From the NCBI GenBank assembly GCA_003260075.1, contig QLIY01000280.1:43805-107804 (forward strand): a DNA stretch of 64,000 nucleotides. The letters run 5' to 3'. Of the stretch, positions 37,201 through 49,392 are shown one piece after another (the stretch's first letter is position 1; every line of letters starts with the position of its first letter). Origin of the DNA: Phallusia mammillata (Eukaryota > Chordata > Ascidiacea > Phlebobranchia > Ascidiidae). The notes below the pieces were generated by a model. That model saw nothing but the letters and a program-made list of their open reading frames with translations. It searched no databases and was not told where the DNA came from. A program made the translations under genes and the position numbers.

Positions 37201-38755
37201 GGTCACTTTCCACATCAACATTTAGTAAAAGTGAAAACAAGGTAGAAATTTCATTGGAAGCAAGTGGATTAAAAGAGGACCTCTGGACCAATAAATGAAC
37301 ACACCTACATAGGAAAAAGAAAATGATTGGTAAGATAAATGAATAGAGTGTTTTACTGTACAATATAAGAAAACATTGTTAACAGTTAACTTTTTTGTTT
37401 ATTTGCATGAAATATTTAAGAACTAGATTACCTTTCTGCTACATGAATATTAAATTGGTCTTGATTTTTTTCCTTGTTCAATGAAGTTGCAGATGACATT
37501 AGAGTCTAAAAATAGGGAAAGGCCATTGTTTCTTTGCTTAAAAAATTTGACTGTGTTTCATAATGAAATTGACTATAAATTCATATTGATGTCATGAACA
37601 CAGCTGGTCAACTTGTTTTCCATCATGTAAACATGGCCTGATATAAACTTATCAATATGATAAAAACTCTACAGTATAGTTTTCATTTAGTACATGCTAA
37701 AACCCCCCCCCCTTGACTATAAATTCATATTGATGTCATGAACACAGCTGGTCAACTTGTAAGTTTTCCATCATGTAATGGACATGACCTGATGGAAACT
37801 TATCAATATGACAAAAACTCTACAGTATAGTTTTCATTTAGTACATGCTAAATTCTTACCTTTTGTAGACAGGCAATAGGCAGCAAAGAAGATATTTTGT
37901 CAAATGATACTACAAGAACCTCATTCAAATCTTTAGGTTGTCGGCCAGACATGGATTCACACAAAACATTTGAAAAATGCTCCACATAATATCCAACATC
38001 ATCAACAAGGTCCTCATTATCATTATGTAAACAAATTCGCAAAATAATTGCATTCACTTTTGCACTGATTTCAGCAGAAATTTGAGGATTTTTTGCAGAA
38101 AAATAAGCTTCCTTCATGACACAGTTGCTTAAAATGGAAGTTGCAATTGCAATAAAGTGATCTCCTTGGCACTTTGTAAGCAAAGTATGAATGAGTTCCA
38201 TCAGAAAATGGACTACTTTCAAACATGATACATTTGCTTCATTTAATACAATTGTACTTGATTGCAGGACAAGGCTAATGTAATTAAGACTTTGGGCAAT
38301 TAGAGTTTTTGTTGAGTGAATCTCAAAAGGGTTTAGTGTGAAAGAGTCAGCATTTGTTATGTCGGTAATAGACGGTGCAGAATCCAAGGTGTCTTGAAGT
38401 TTTTTAAGTTTGTTTTTGTTTTTTCCTGGTTTAGCTGAAGCCAAGGATTCAAAAACACGGTGAATTTCACCAAACCAACTTGCCAAATTGGCAATATGAT
38501 TTTCTTCATTTGTTTTAGCTTTAATTTGACTGCCTGGAATTGTCAACTGAAGAAACGTTTCTAACATTGGCAGTTTATTTATTTCTTCCATCTGAAACAA
38601 AAATTAGAATAAATAACAGCTGAATAAGCAGAAATAGTATGTTTTTACGTTTTACAGACCTGTTTGCTAAGTCTCTTTAGTACATTTACAAATGTACCGC
38701 TTGTATCAGTCATTGTGTGTAGATAATATAATTCAGTTACAACTGATACCAGATA

Positions 38756-38789
<34 letters not shown>

Positions 38790-39485
38790 AAACAATTAGA
38801 GTATTAAGAAACATAAAGCAGTTTCATAAATGCTCATGCAGCAGAAGAGACTAATTACTGGTAGCACCTTTTAATTTTCTGAAATCATTTTTATAAGCTT
38901 ACTAACGGTTTTAGAGTCTGTTCTAAGATCAGCTAGTGTCACAGAAATAAAATCACATTACTTATAATTTTAAATATGTGCGGATTTTTAGCTAAAACAA
39001 CTTATTAAATCATTTTGATGAACACAGGTTTAAAAACATTCGAGAAATTATTACAAAGCTCTCTTACATCACCAACAAATGTTACTCATTTGAAGGCTTT
39101 CAGCAGAATATACCAACAACAATAAATTAGGATAGGAAAACAAATAGGAAAGTCAAAACACTAAACATGCTGATGTAGGTAACAATATAAATGGTGCTTT
39201 TATGAAAATCACACATGTAGTTTTCCTAAACCATTTCACCTGTCCAAAGAATTGCTCTTTTTTGAAACTTTTTCTGAATTGTCTTGCAAGTTTATCCATT
39301 CAAATACTGCTGGTATTAGAAGAGAAATGGAATGTTTTGTTCCTTTTTTGCCAACTTTTTGACCTAAACAAAAAGACGAATATTTTACAATTCACATTAT
39401 GACTGCCAAACTAGAAACAAGCAAACAGGAGTGTGCAATAGCAAGTATCACAGTTATTGATGCCAGGTAACTACAGAATTGAATC

Positions 39486-39530
<45 letters not shown>

Positions 39531-42374
39531 TATCAAACATATAGTCTGTGGTTGATTAAAATTGCTGACTATTATATAATAATCAACAAAATAACAACAA
39601 AAAAGTTAACAAGGAGAACCAACTTTGCTTGGAAATTGAACAGTTCTAGGTCATACATCCTTCTAAAATGTTACACACAAAATTTCAGAGTAGACCTATC
39701 TTTTCTCACAGCTAGTATATGTTTGAAAAAAGTGAGAGAATGTCTAGCAATCAGTTTGCTTCTAGGGCTTCAAGTACAAATTGAAAACAATGATGTAAAC
39801 AATAGAAAGAAAATATACCAGGCTGATTTTCATCTGCCGCTGAACATTCATGAATGTCCATTTTTATTTGTTGGATTTCAATGTCAGGGATATTTTCCCA
39901 CCATTCCTCAGTTTCACCATTGTCAGTGGAAGGCACACCAGTGCTGGATGGGGATGCCTCAGCATGAAAGGCAGTGTTTTTGTCCAAATATCTGCAAAAG
40001 CAAAATGCTGTTGATTAGTTGATACCAACCTTAAACCTGTTTGCAGTAAAAAAAATAATTCTGCAAGCACATCAACAAACGCACTGATACCTAATCTGTC
40101 AGTAATTATTCGATAATCAACAACTCAACATATTGTCAAGAAACTACTCTGTTTTATTAATTCAACACAGTTTAGTTGCCTTATTTTGTACCGATGAGGT
40201 CGCTTGGCTACTGCAGCACATAAGTCATCAAGAAAAGTCAGCAAAAATTCTGTCTCTGTTGGATCATTTGCAGTGAAAACATTTTTTATCCAAACTAAAA
40301 GACAATCAAAATCCTCTGAATGGGCAACAATGTCATTAATGATGCAAACCTGCAAAACAAACAGTGTTGCAAACAAATTGAAACACAATAAAACGTCCAC
40401 ATTTTTTTTAGGTAAAACTCACTTTTTTGAACAAATCCAAAACCTTCGTAAGAACTGTATAGCTGGAATCTAAAGTATGTGATTTATAAAGATCTGAAAT
40501 TATCTTTGTAAGCTGGTAGAAAGATGTTTGCTTGCTCTCACCCTATTAAAAATATAATATAAAAAATGACATTCCAATCCAACAACTTTGAGTGATAAAA
40601 ACTCTTTTTTCACCTCCAAACTTATTTAGAATTTTATGTTTAGTAACACTGCAAACAAAAAATTTAAATATTTTCCGACCTTTCTAAACCACTTGTATTT
40701 GTGTGGTGCATGAGATATGATCTCTATTGCATACAACACTACATTGTCACTGGGTGTCACTATTGAGAAGCCGATTCCGTGTAAAAGTCGACTGAAGTCA
40801 TACTGGCATTGTCTGAATACTTCCGGAAGGTTCTAAACAAATATGAGGTAAACTAATTTACACATGAATGTGACAAAGTTACATGAGATTTTCATTTATT
40901 TAACCTGTTTCGGTTTAAAACTTTAGGTCTGGTCGGTTTGAAAACGTTTATTTCAAGTTAAAATCGGTTATGGATAAAAGCATCTTTAGTCACTCAAAAA
41001 AGCAACACAAAAGGGATTAAAATTATACAAGGATAACATAATAGTGAATAATGCATAGAAACAAATTGTTAGGATTTATGGGCCCCCCCCCCACGATAAC
41101 CATTTGCAGATCCAATGATAATGCAATCGCATAAAACAGAAAAGGGAAGGCAGTTAAAAATTATTTTTGTTTTGTAATGAGATGGCTGCAAATTTACAAA
41201 AAAAAAACTTTCAAAACCTATTTCTTCAGTGTACAGGCTCAATGTTGAGAAACACTGCTATCATTTTATGTCAGAAACTTAACTTACTTGTTGATAGAGA
41301 GAAAGTACAAGTAGAAGTTGCTCTTGAACAGCTTTACAGTTTACATCCTTGGATGATTCAATTGATGACCAAATTCCAATGACAGCTCCTATATCAGGCA
41401 AAACCTGCAAGCAGTACAGTTTTATAAAATTCTAACAACTCCCCCCCCCCAAAGATACTTATGAAAGCTTCTTCAGTGTCTAAAAAGGCAGCACAGATGG
41501 GGATTAAAATTAGACAAGACCAATGGTAACAGAATAGGAAATGAATCCCAGATTCCCAGAATCACTTTGTTAAGATTTATTATTTTGATTTGCCTCACTA
41601 TAACTATTTACAAACCCATTGTGGAATCGAAATAAAAACAAAAAAAGGAAGTTGAAAAACAGTTTTGTGATGTTGTGAGATAGCTGTTATTTTACAAAAA
41701 AAATTGTTCAAGTAATAATATAATTAAAGTAATACAAAAATTTAAGTAATACAGGAATACCATCAAATTGGAAATTTAACTTACTTGTTGATAGAGAGAT
41801 AATACAAGTAGAAGTTGTTCTTGCACAGCTTTACAGTTTGTATCCTTGGATGATTCAATCGATGACCAAATTCCAATGACAGATCCTATGTCAGGCAAAA
41901 CCTTCAAGCATACAGAATTTTAACAACTTATCAAATCAAAATCATCACAAAGTTCGAAAACACAATCTGCATAGTAATTGAAAGCGTAAATCAGGAAATT
42001 AGTCATTAAATATCAGTAAAAATCTTACACACAACTATTAATTGTGCTCGTTTATTGTGTCTAACTGTTGATGTTATTCAGGATTCTTAAATTTCTACTT
42101 AAGTTGCGACCATGCTAAATTTTCTGCTTTCAGCAGACAAATCTAATTGTTTTATTAATATTCTTTTCATTTTAAATACAAAAAAACAATACCTTGCTTG
42201 TTTCATTGCACAAAACATTTTTAAGCAGTTGTCTTTCTTGTTGAGAAAAGTTGCTTTTTGTCCAGTTTCTTTCATTTTCAATAAACTTTATTGTTGTTTT
42301 AAGTTGGTTCAGCGCCATGACCAGTATCTTGCAACCTTGTAACTGAACTTCAGTATTTGCATGCTGCAAAAGAT

Positions 42375-42434
<60 letters not shown>

Positions 42435-42999
42435 TATTGTTTCTTAAAGTAAATGTTTGACTCTTTTAAAGGGTACTGCAATTAAAAATACCATGGTAGA
42501 AAACAACTTTAGGATAGTCTGAAAAATCTAAAAGCACTTACACAACAATTATCTAGCATTTTTCCAATGAGGTAAAATTCAAGAAACTCAATTTTTTTAA
42601 GACAACAAAATGTTTTTAATTTGTTTTGAATTACCTCTTGTACCAAATACTAATACCCCCCCCCCAAGGTTTGGTGAAGGATTTAGTATTTTGGCCAAAA
42701 GAATTTGATTTTTTGACAGTTTGTTTATGTTTTTATGCAAATAAAAGCATTATGTAATTAACTGGTTTGTTTTAATAAACAAATACCTATAGTTGGAATT
42801 TATGATACATATGCAATTAACCATATTATGCAATTGACCAATGTTAATTTAAATGGATTTATTTCTATACATCCCCCCCCCCTCATCAAAAAATTCACAA
42901 TTTAAAACACAAGCCATAATGTAATTGAACCTGTAATTATGGTAAATACTAATTAGTAATTAAATATAATTGAAAATCTTACACACAACTATTAAATGT

Positions 43000-43055
<56 letters not shown>

Positions 43056-46000
43056 ATTCATGAATTTATATCCAAAGTTGTTACCATGCAGCATTTTCTG
43101 CTTATTGCAGACAAAACTTGTCTAATTGTTTATTCAATATTCTTTTTTAAAGGCAAAACATCCAATACCTTGCTGGTTTCATTGCATAAAATACTTTTAA
43201 GAAGTTGTCTTTCTTGTTGAGAAAAGTTACTTTTTGTCCAGTTTCTTTCATTTTCAATAAACTCTATTGTTGTTTTCAGTTGGTTCAGTGCCATGACCAG
43301 TATCTTGCAACCTTGTAACTGAACTTCTGCATTTGAATGCTGCAAAAACCATACATCAATATAATTAAGATTTAATTTTAACTGGATTGTTTGAAAAACA
43401 AATGGCTGTAGTTGAGATTTATGAAATATACACATGCAATTAACCAGATTATGCAATTAACTGTTATTCATTTACCTAAATTCATTTGTACACATATGCT
43501 TTTTGTTTGTTAAAGTAAATGTTTGCCAGTTTTAAAAAGGTATTGCAATTATAAGAAAACAACTTTTAGTATATTCTTTTAGTTAATCTAAAAGCACTTA
43601 CACTACAATTATCTAGCATTCCTTGAATGAGGCAAAATTCAAGGAACTCAATTATTTTAATTACCTAACAAAATATAGGTTTTATATTTACTTACGCCTT
43701 AAACCAAATGCTATGAGTGAGCATTACCTTTAGAGCAGATTTCATAGTACTTCGCTTAAATGCTGAAGGCACAATTCCAGAAATGGCCATGAAAACAAGT
43801 TTGCTATGGTCACACTTTGGTAACTGGCAAGTTTTTGCAGCATCAGTGACTGCAGGTGACACAGAGGGTTGTAATACATATATATCCATTACCCCCCCCC
43901 CCCAAGTTTGCTATGGTCACACTTTGGTAACTGGCAAGTTTTTGCAGCATAAGTTATTGCAGGTGGCACAGAGGGTTGTGATGCATATATATCCATTATC
44001 AGGTCACAGTTTTGAAACCATCTGGTATTGAACAAAATCATGTCAAAAATTGTTAAACAATACTCACATGATGCATTCTGTGCACAAAACGGTAATAAAA
44101 CAATCGCTCAGGTGTTAAACAAAGTGGTTTAAACAAGTGATGCATCAAACCCGCCTAAAAAGGTTAGGGCAAAACTAAATATGAGGCAGAATTAATTTTG
44201 CCGAATCAGGCCAAACCTGAAATCACTGTTTCAATGGATGTTTTCAACTGAACCTTGTGTTGTTGATGCAAGTGAGCTCAATTATGACAAACCAAAATTA
44301 CTTTCACAATGCAGAAGCTTTACTAAACTTGTAATAATCTGCAGACAATGTGGCTCGCATTTTATAGATACAGTACAACAATTAGTTAATTTATGATGTT
44401 TCATATTAGCAAATATAAAAGTGTAGATACTAAATCAAAAAGTTTGATTTCGGCTGAATTTTCAAAATAGTTCGGGCTGAAACTGAAACATCAGAAAACA
44501 GCCTTTTTGCCCAACATGTTTTGGCCAACAGAAATTCCGCCCCCCCCCCAGATACAGTACAACAATTAGTTAATTTATGATGTTTCATATTAGCAAAAAT
44601 AAAAGTGTAGATACTAAATCAAAAATTTTGGTTTCGGCTGAATTTTCAAAATAGTTCGGGCTGAGTTAAGATGAACATACATTCATAACTGGGTTCAGCC
44701 CTGAAGTGTCTATGCAGTTGGGGCTGAAACTGAAACATCAGAAAACAGCCTTTTTGCCCAACATGTTTCGGCCAACAGAAACTTCAGTGCATCACCAGTT
44801 TAAGCTACTTAAATGCATTAACAATACTTCAATTGCTCATGTGTCAAAATAACTGGTTGTTAAATAACAATAATTTTGAGACTTCATATGGCCATAACAA
44901 CAACTTTACCGATACAGTACTCACTTCTCAGAGGGTCTTGGGTCAAATGATAAGTTACATGTCAATAGATAACTGGTCAGCAGATCAGGGCATGCATTGA
45001 GAATCTCGACCACAAGTTTGTGTGCAAATTTATTGCTTGAAGCACCTTTCAAATCAATCAAAAACCTCAACAGTACATGATTTTGTGACCTAAAATATAT
45101 TTTATAAGTTTGTGATCAAAAATACACAATGCAAATAGTTTTGGAATAGCATGCATAGATAAACACAGTTATTTTCATTTGCCCAATCCATTTAATTGCA
45201 TAGAAATCGTTAATTGCAAATGCAGCTATTAGGTAAAAAAGAGATTATAACATAACATGACAGAGTTAATTACATAAAAACGCTGAAAAAATGGTTAAGC
45301 AAATAGATTTTTCTGTTTCATGAAAAGTTTAAATCTTATATTCTGTTTAAATAAAATTTACTAACCTGACTGAAGTCCCATACTGTTTATCTCTGAAGTT
45401 GATGCCATATTTGAAAGGACAGCAAGAGTGATACAAAAAATCATAAGCAAGTTGGTGAATTTTTTCAATGCCAGCTGTTTTGCATGTGTCTGCTGACTAA
45501 TACACAAAAAGCATTTGATACAATTTATGTACAATTAAATTTGGGGGGTTCATAGTATCAAGAAGCCCTAAATATCAGTGACGGAAATTGGAGTCTGATT
45601 CCAATAGATTGATGTTATATGCTGGGTTATGCAAAGTGTCTCTGCAGTAATCAATCAAAAGCTGTCCAAACTAGATTGACCAAATAAAAATACTTAATCG
45701 AACTTAACAAAAGAATATTCTGTTTGGTTTGTGTGAATCTTTTTTGTGCTTATGTCTTAGTTGTACAAAACAGTCAGACAAACATATTTATTTCATCCTA
45801 ACTAAGTTTTAATTGGTGTTGATTTATAGTTTTATGGAGATACCAAACATTGTAAACGTTCCAAACTAGTGCCAAATCCAAAAAGTTTAAATGGAATGGG
45901 TCCAACATTTCAAAGTTGGGAAATGTTAATAAGTTAGATTTAGAATTAATTCAGTAATCAGTAGAGTATTTTTAAAATTACCTTTTCTTGGTCATTTTCG

Positions 46001-49000
46001 TCATCATCTTCATCATCAAGATCAATATCATAGTTTCCATCCCATGAAAATAGCTCAGCAACACTCAGTAGGACATCATGAGCTGCCAACAGTTTAATCT
46101 TGTTGGTTTTAGGAATCTTGAGGTTTTTTATAACCTTGTCGAGTAGACCAGACAAAAATATATGAATCACAGAGGCAGGATCTTTTGGTCCCCCCCCCCA
46201 AAAATTACTTATTTTAGTTCATCACATTACATCCTGGGACCATTGAAAGCACCATACCAAATCAGCTGGTCACCAAGCATTCACTACCATATGGCTAGGC
46301 GTAGGCTAGAAAAATTTAGCCTGCCAAGGGATTCGAATCCATGACATGTTCATCTTAACCCCCCCCCCGACATCATGAGCTGCCAACAGTTTAATCTTGT
46401 TGGTTTTAGGAATCTTCAGGTTTTTTATAACCTTGTCGAGTAGACCAGACAGAAATATATGGATCACAGAGGCAGGATCTTTTGGCAAACCACGAAAAAC
46501 AGCATCCACAAAACCTAAAACAGTCTATTGCTGTTATGTGTAAACTAAAAAGCTATGAAATGTAAAAAAAATATGATGTATCTTATTGGTATGCCAGCAG
46601 TAATCTTGAGTTTGGTTATTGCTTATCCTCTGACCATTGTAAAAATTACTTATTTTAGTTCATCACATTACATCCTGGGACCATTGAAGGCACCATACCA
46701 AATCAGCTGGTCACCAAGCATTCACTACCGTATGGCTAGGCGTAGGCTAGAAAAATTTAGCCTGTGAAGGGATTCGAATCCATGACATGTTCATCTTATT
46801 TAAATTCATTTTGTCTATGTTTTACATTACATGCAGCAGAGTTAAATTCATGTTGAGTTAGCTAAAATAAACATACCTCTAGCCTCCAAAACCTGCTTTA
46901 AAGTTTCAATATCATCACTCATGAAGAATGATAACACAAATCTGACAAAGCACAACCGAACATTTGTAGATGCTCCTTGCTTTTCAGGTTTAGGTGCTAA
47001 ATAGTAAAAAAAACATGTTTTCATCATTGCTAGAGTGACATTGGTTGTATTTAAATGATCTTATACAAATTTCATTCTATCTTTCCTTACCGGGTTGATA
47101 CTTTGCAAGTGCTGTCATAACTTTTCCACCTAAATCCAAACTTGTGACAACATCATTAGCACATTCACTGCCCTGAAAATATCATAATGCCGTTGATACT
47201 GCTTTGCATTGAAAGCTAAAAACAACTTTTAAACCAGACTATTAAAGCATTGGGAAAATGCAAACTAACAAATTTTAACTGAAGGATTGGAAGACACACT
47301 TACATGGAGGAAGCCTAATCAATGACGTAATCATATACGTTAACGGATAGTGAAGTTAACCATAATCCTCCACAGTTTCAAACAAATAATAATATACCTG
47401 CATAACCATAGATGTCAGCATTCTTAATGTAGGAACAATAACTTTTGCTGGATTTCTCAAACTTAAAGCCCCATACAATTCACGCAGGTGTGCCTAAAAA
47501 GTTAAACATGGTAAATCAAAATGGTTACACACTGAACTAGCAATCAGACAAATAAGTTTTTATCACAAAAATTTTAAATACCTGTAAAATTCGCCTGCAT
47601 ATTGAAACTCCCACTGATGCATAGGTCTGAGCTAAGTCTCCTCCAGTCCGTAAGAGAATTGTAAAAAATGTTTCAAAGACAAGACATACCTAAAAACCAA
47701 ACAAAAGAAATCAAAGTGAAAACCTTCCTAATGACAAGACAATGTTGTCATTTCAACATAAGAATTGCAACTAATTCAGCTGCATTCAATGTTTTTATTA
47801 TATTTCAATAGATCTTTACGGTCATATCACTGCAGCTTGTGTGTAGGTCATTGCATAGTCCAGTGTGTTAGGAGTAAAAGATCTGTTTAATGCCAAAACT
47901 GGCCATCAAGCGATAACTCAGTTGTCTTAAGTTTCACATTGACACAAACATCTTTAAATTTGATCAATATATACATGGCAACTGGCAAGTGCTGTAAAAT
48001 TTGAACACATTATTAGGCAATGTTTGATTTATTATCAGCACATAATAGAAGGTAACTGTGTGACTATAATAATCTTAAATTGAGTGACTACAATAGATAA
48101 TTACATTCATTGAAGAGGTTTTCCCTTTTTCAATGCACTTAAATATTTCGGAGCATTCTGGTGACACAGAGATATATGCTTTGACAACATCATGAGTGAT
48201 GATAGAATCTCGGAACAGCCTGCTTGCTTGACAAAAACGCTGTAAGCCTAAAAAACAGTTGTCATTGCAGCAATAGCTGTGTTCCAGTGGTTACAGTCTG
48301 CAGAAAATGGCAGCCCCCCCCCCTCATGAGTGATGATAGAATCTCGGAACAGCCTGCTTGCTTGACAAAAATGCTGTAAACCTAAAAAACAGTTGTCATT
48401 GCAGCAATAGCTGTGTTTCAGTGGTTACAGTCTGCAGAAAATGGCAATTCCCAACAAGATCTCGGGCGTGCAGGACTGACATGTACCGTTTGCATGTGTG
48501 CATGACCCTTAAGTTTGCATGCAATTTTAATTTCAGCAAGATTCAGCAAGCAGATAGCAATAGACAACAAGGCAGGACAATTAAATGCTTTTGGTGGAAA
48601 ATTCCAGCGGCACCCCCCCCCCAAGAGAATTGTAAAAAATGTTTCAAAGACAAGACATACCTAAAAACCACACAAAAGAAATCAAAGTGAAAACCTTCCT
48701 AATGACAACATAAGAATTGCAACTAATTCAGCTGCATTCAATGTTTTTATTATATTTCAATAGATCTTTACGGTCATATCACTGCAGCTTGTGTGTAGGT
48801 CATTGCATAGTCCAGTGTGTTAGGAGTAAAAGATNTTTTACTTGCTTTGCGCCTGCTGAAATTGGCCTTGCACGCGAACTTACTGGCCGTGCACATGCGC
48901 ATGTGGGACATGTAGGTCCTGCACTCCTGCACGCACGAGATCTTGTCGGGAACTGCCATGTTTTGCATACTGGTCTCCAGACTGGCAGTAGTTTAGACAA

Positions 49001-49392
49001 TGACCTTATCAGAGGATACTGTTTTTAAACAAACTGTAAAAAAACAGTGCTGTAACTGAGAAAAGCAGTAAAACTGTAAAGAAAAAGTACATAATATTCA
49101 CAAAAAATCAAAAAAGCAAAGATATACTTTTTTATTGCAGAAGCAAACAAACAACATAAATAAACACATTTTCACAAACAAACTGCATAGTTTAATTAAA
49201 TATGACCGCAGACAGTAATTACAGCTTGTAAATACCTTTTACATAAAGTACAGGATCTTGAAGCAACTGAATAAATTCAATGGAAGTGAAGATTTCCTTT
49301 TCTTTACCAGGTCTTTCGGAGTCGGCAACTTTTCCAGATTTTGGACGTTTGCTGCCTATTTCATTTCCAGATTTCTTTTTTCGTTTACCCAT
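28287..49392 (-). CDS. URB1: URB1 (Npa1) nucleolar ribosome-biogenesis protein
   Basis: Known role: early 60S pre-ribosome assembly in the nucleolus. The N terminus is Lys-rich (MGKRKKKSG), followed by an all-helical repeat protein. Landmarks matching the family are VVKAYISVSPECSEIF, ELFSWDGN, CPDLLTSYL, YDPQFLLSVFS and LYLLRCVRN. Exons, high to low: 49392-49236, 48247-48105, 47689-47582, 47493-47398, 47172-47091, 46996-46877, 46514-45982*, 45496-45366, 45089-44925, 44021-43728*, 43339-43169, 41901-41785, 40832-40680, 40542-40423, 40349-40192, 39991-39819, 39363-39240, 38699-38660, 38591-37860, 37505-37432, 37304-37067, 36607-36361, 36080-35972, 35888-35823, 35757-35578, 35154-34995, 34808-34662, 34052-33908, 33679-33596, 32937-32692, 31956-31814, 31390-31237, 30974-30859, 30530-29812, 29247-29108, 28685-28584, 28471-28287 (TGA). 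Starred exons contain an allele duplication plus a C run; with that removed, all 37 join in frame to about 2155 residues, close to the vertebrate length. The 40-nt exon 18 and the last exon are least certain. Confidence 0.93.
32341..32387. mobile_element. End fragment of element family F (allele copy)
   Basis: Sequence after a 10-base C run reads gctcgaccaaacagaac to ttttggcacatcccta, matching the 3' part of the element at 33071-33452. It is then followed by intron sequence that is a second copy of 32208 onward. So one haplotype carries the element at this site and the other does not. Confidence 0.55.
32520..32655 (-). repeat. Interspersed repeat family X, copy in URB1 intron 30
   Basis: Read on the minus strand it matches 11712-11850 (aaactggag, ctagccaatgtgg, cttgtcaccagctgcac). 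It ends about 37 bp from the donor site of exon 30. Confidence 0.5.
33071..33452. mobile_element. Element family F, probable hAT MITE
   Basis: The left end, ttagggatgggtcgagccga, is inverse to the right ends seen at 32387 (cacatcccta) and 36975 (ggcccatcccta). The right end here has decayed (ttttggcccattgg). It lies in URB1 intron 29. No clear target duplication found. Confidence 0.5.
34118..34254 (-). other. URB1: Second allele copy of URB1 exon 28
   Basis: Repeats exon 28 (34052-33908) up to a C run at about 34108-34117. The encoded segments differ at few residues (EANGVSTAD versus EAHGVSTTD). Most likely a haplotype copy rather than a duplicated exon, since using both would repeat the same protein segment. 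Confidence 0.7.
35271..35419 (-). other. URB1: Second allele copy at URB1 exon 26 acceptor
   Basis: Repeats 35108-35260 after a C run (about 35261-35270). It carries the start of exon 26 and its intron. Differences are few and mostly single bases. Confidence 0.7.
36175..36340 (-). other. URB1: Second allele copy of URB1 exon 23
   Basis: Repeats 35990-36164 around a C run at about 36165-36174. The copy's exon start is 36264. It encodes the same TWAIEE segment with a single His/Arg difference next to it. Confidence 0.7.
36901..36975. mobile_element. Right end of element family F in one haplotype copy
   Basis: After a C run the sequence gcaccgagcattaaaaac to ggctcggcccatcccta matches the inverse of the 33071 element. 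It is followed at 36976 by a second copy of the intron sequence found near 36790, where no element is present. Polymorphic insertion is the simplest reading. Confidence 0.6.
38757..38787. other. 31-base poly-C run in URB1 intron 17
   Basis: Probable gap filler. A similar 40-base run is at 39487-39526 and 54-55-base runs are at 42376-42430 and 43001-43054. No doubled flank is evident at the first two. Confidence 0.5.
41288..41404 (-). other. URB1: Second allele copy of URB1 exon 12
   Basis: 117 nt with the same GT-AG borders and phase as 41901-41785. It encodes the same LPDIG(S/A)VIGIWSSIESS segment. A C run at about 41441 lies between the copies. Vertebrate URB1 has this segment once, so an allelic copy is more likely than a true exon duplication. 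Confidence 0.65.
42193..42363 (-). other. URB1: Second allele copy of URB1 exon 11
   Basis: 171 nt, same borders and phase as 43339-43169, differing at few residues (TTIKF versus TTIEF, NVLC versus SILC). Long C runs flank the region between the copies. The total separation (~1 kb) leaves a real tandem duplication possible. Confidence 0.6.
44135..44797. mobile_element. hAT MITE related to the element at 53203
   Basis: Termini are aagtgatgcatcaaaccc and ttcagtgcatcacca. The 8-bp flanks gtttaaac (44127-44134) and gtttaagc (44798-44805) differ at one base. The interior matches 53203-53631 (ccttgtgttgttgatgc), and part is doubled around a C run at about 44541-44549. It lies in URB1 intron 9. Confidence 0.85.
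46261..46345 (+). repeat. tRNA-derived SINE in URB1 intron 6 (copy in first allele block)
   Basis: tggctaggcgtagg fits an A box. A 6-bp stem, AGGCTA...TAGCCT, mimics the anticodon arm, and ggattcgaatcc is the T-arm/B box at about 46329-46340. A near-identical copy at 46701-46790 belongs to the other allele block (46199-46358 versus 46640-46795). Confidence 0.65.
46701..46790 (+). repeat. tRNA-derived SINE (copy in second allele block)
   Basis: Same element as 46261-46345, with A box, anticodon-arm-like stem and B box near 46770-46781. Confidence 0.65.
47870..49020. repeat. Doubled and rearranged intron 1-2 sequence of URB1
   Basis: 48188-48313 recurs at 48323-48440 (holding part of exon 2), and 47645-47880 recurs at 48624-48834. 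The second copy stops exactly at a single n (48835). Beyond it, 48890-48960 is an inverse relative of 48440-48520 (agatctcg..gtgcagga..gacatgta). This is probably a chimeric join between haplotype contigs, within which an interspersed inverted repeat is visible. Confidence 0.6.

Noticed and set aside
44069..44152. Coding-looking stretch FKPLCLTPERLFYYRF on the minus strand, ending at a GTGAGT
   Set aside because: Its phase does not fit between URB1 exons 9 and 10, which join directly in frame and align with the family; it may be chance or an unused exon.
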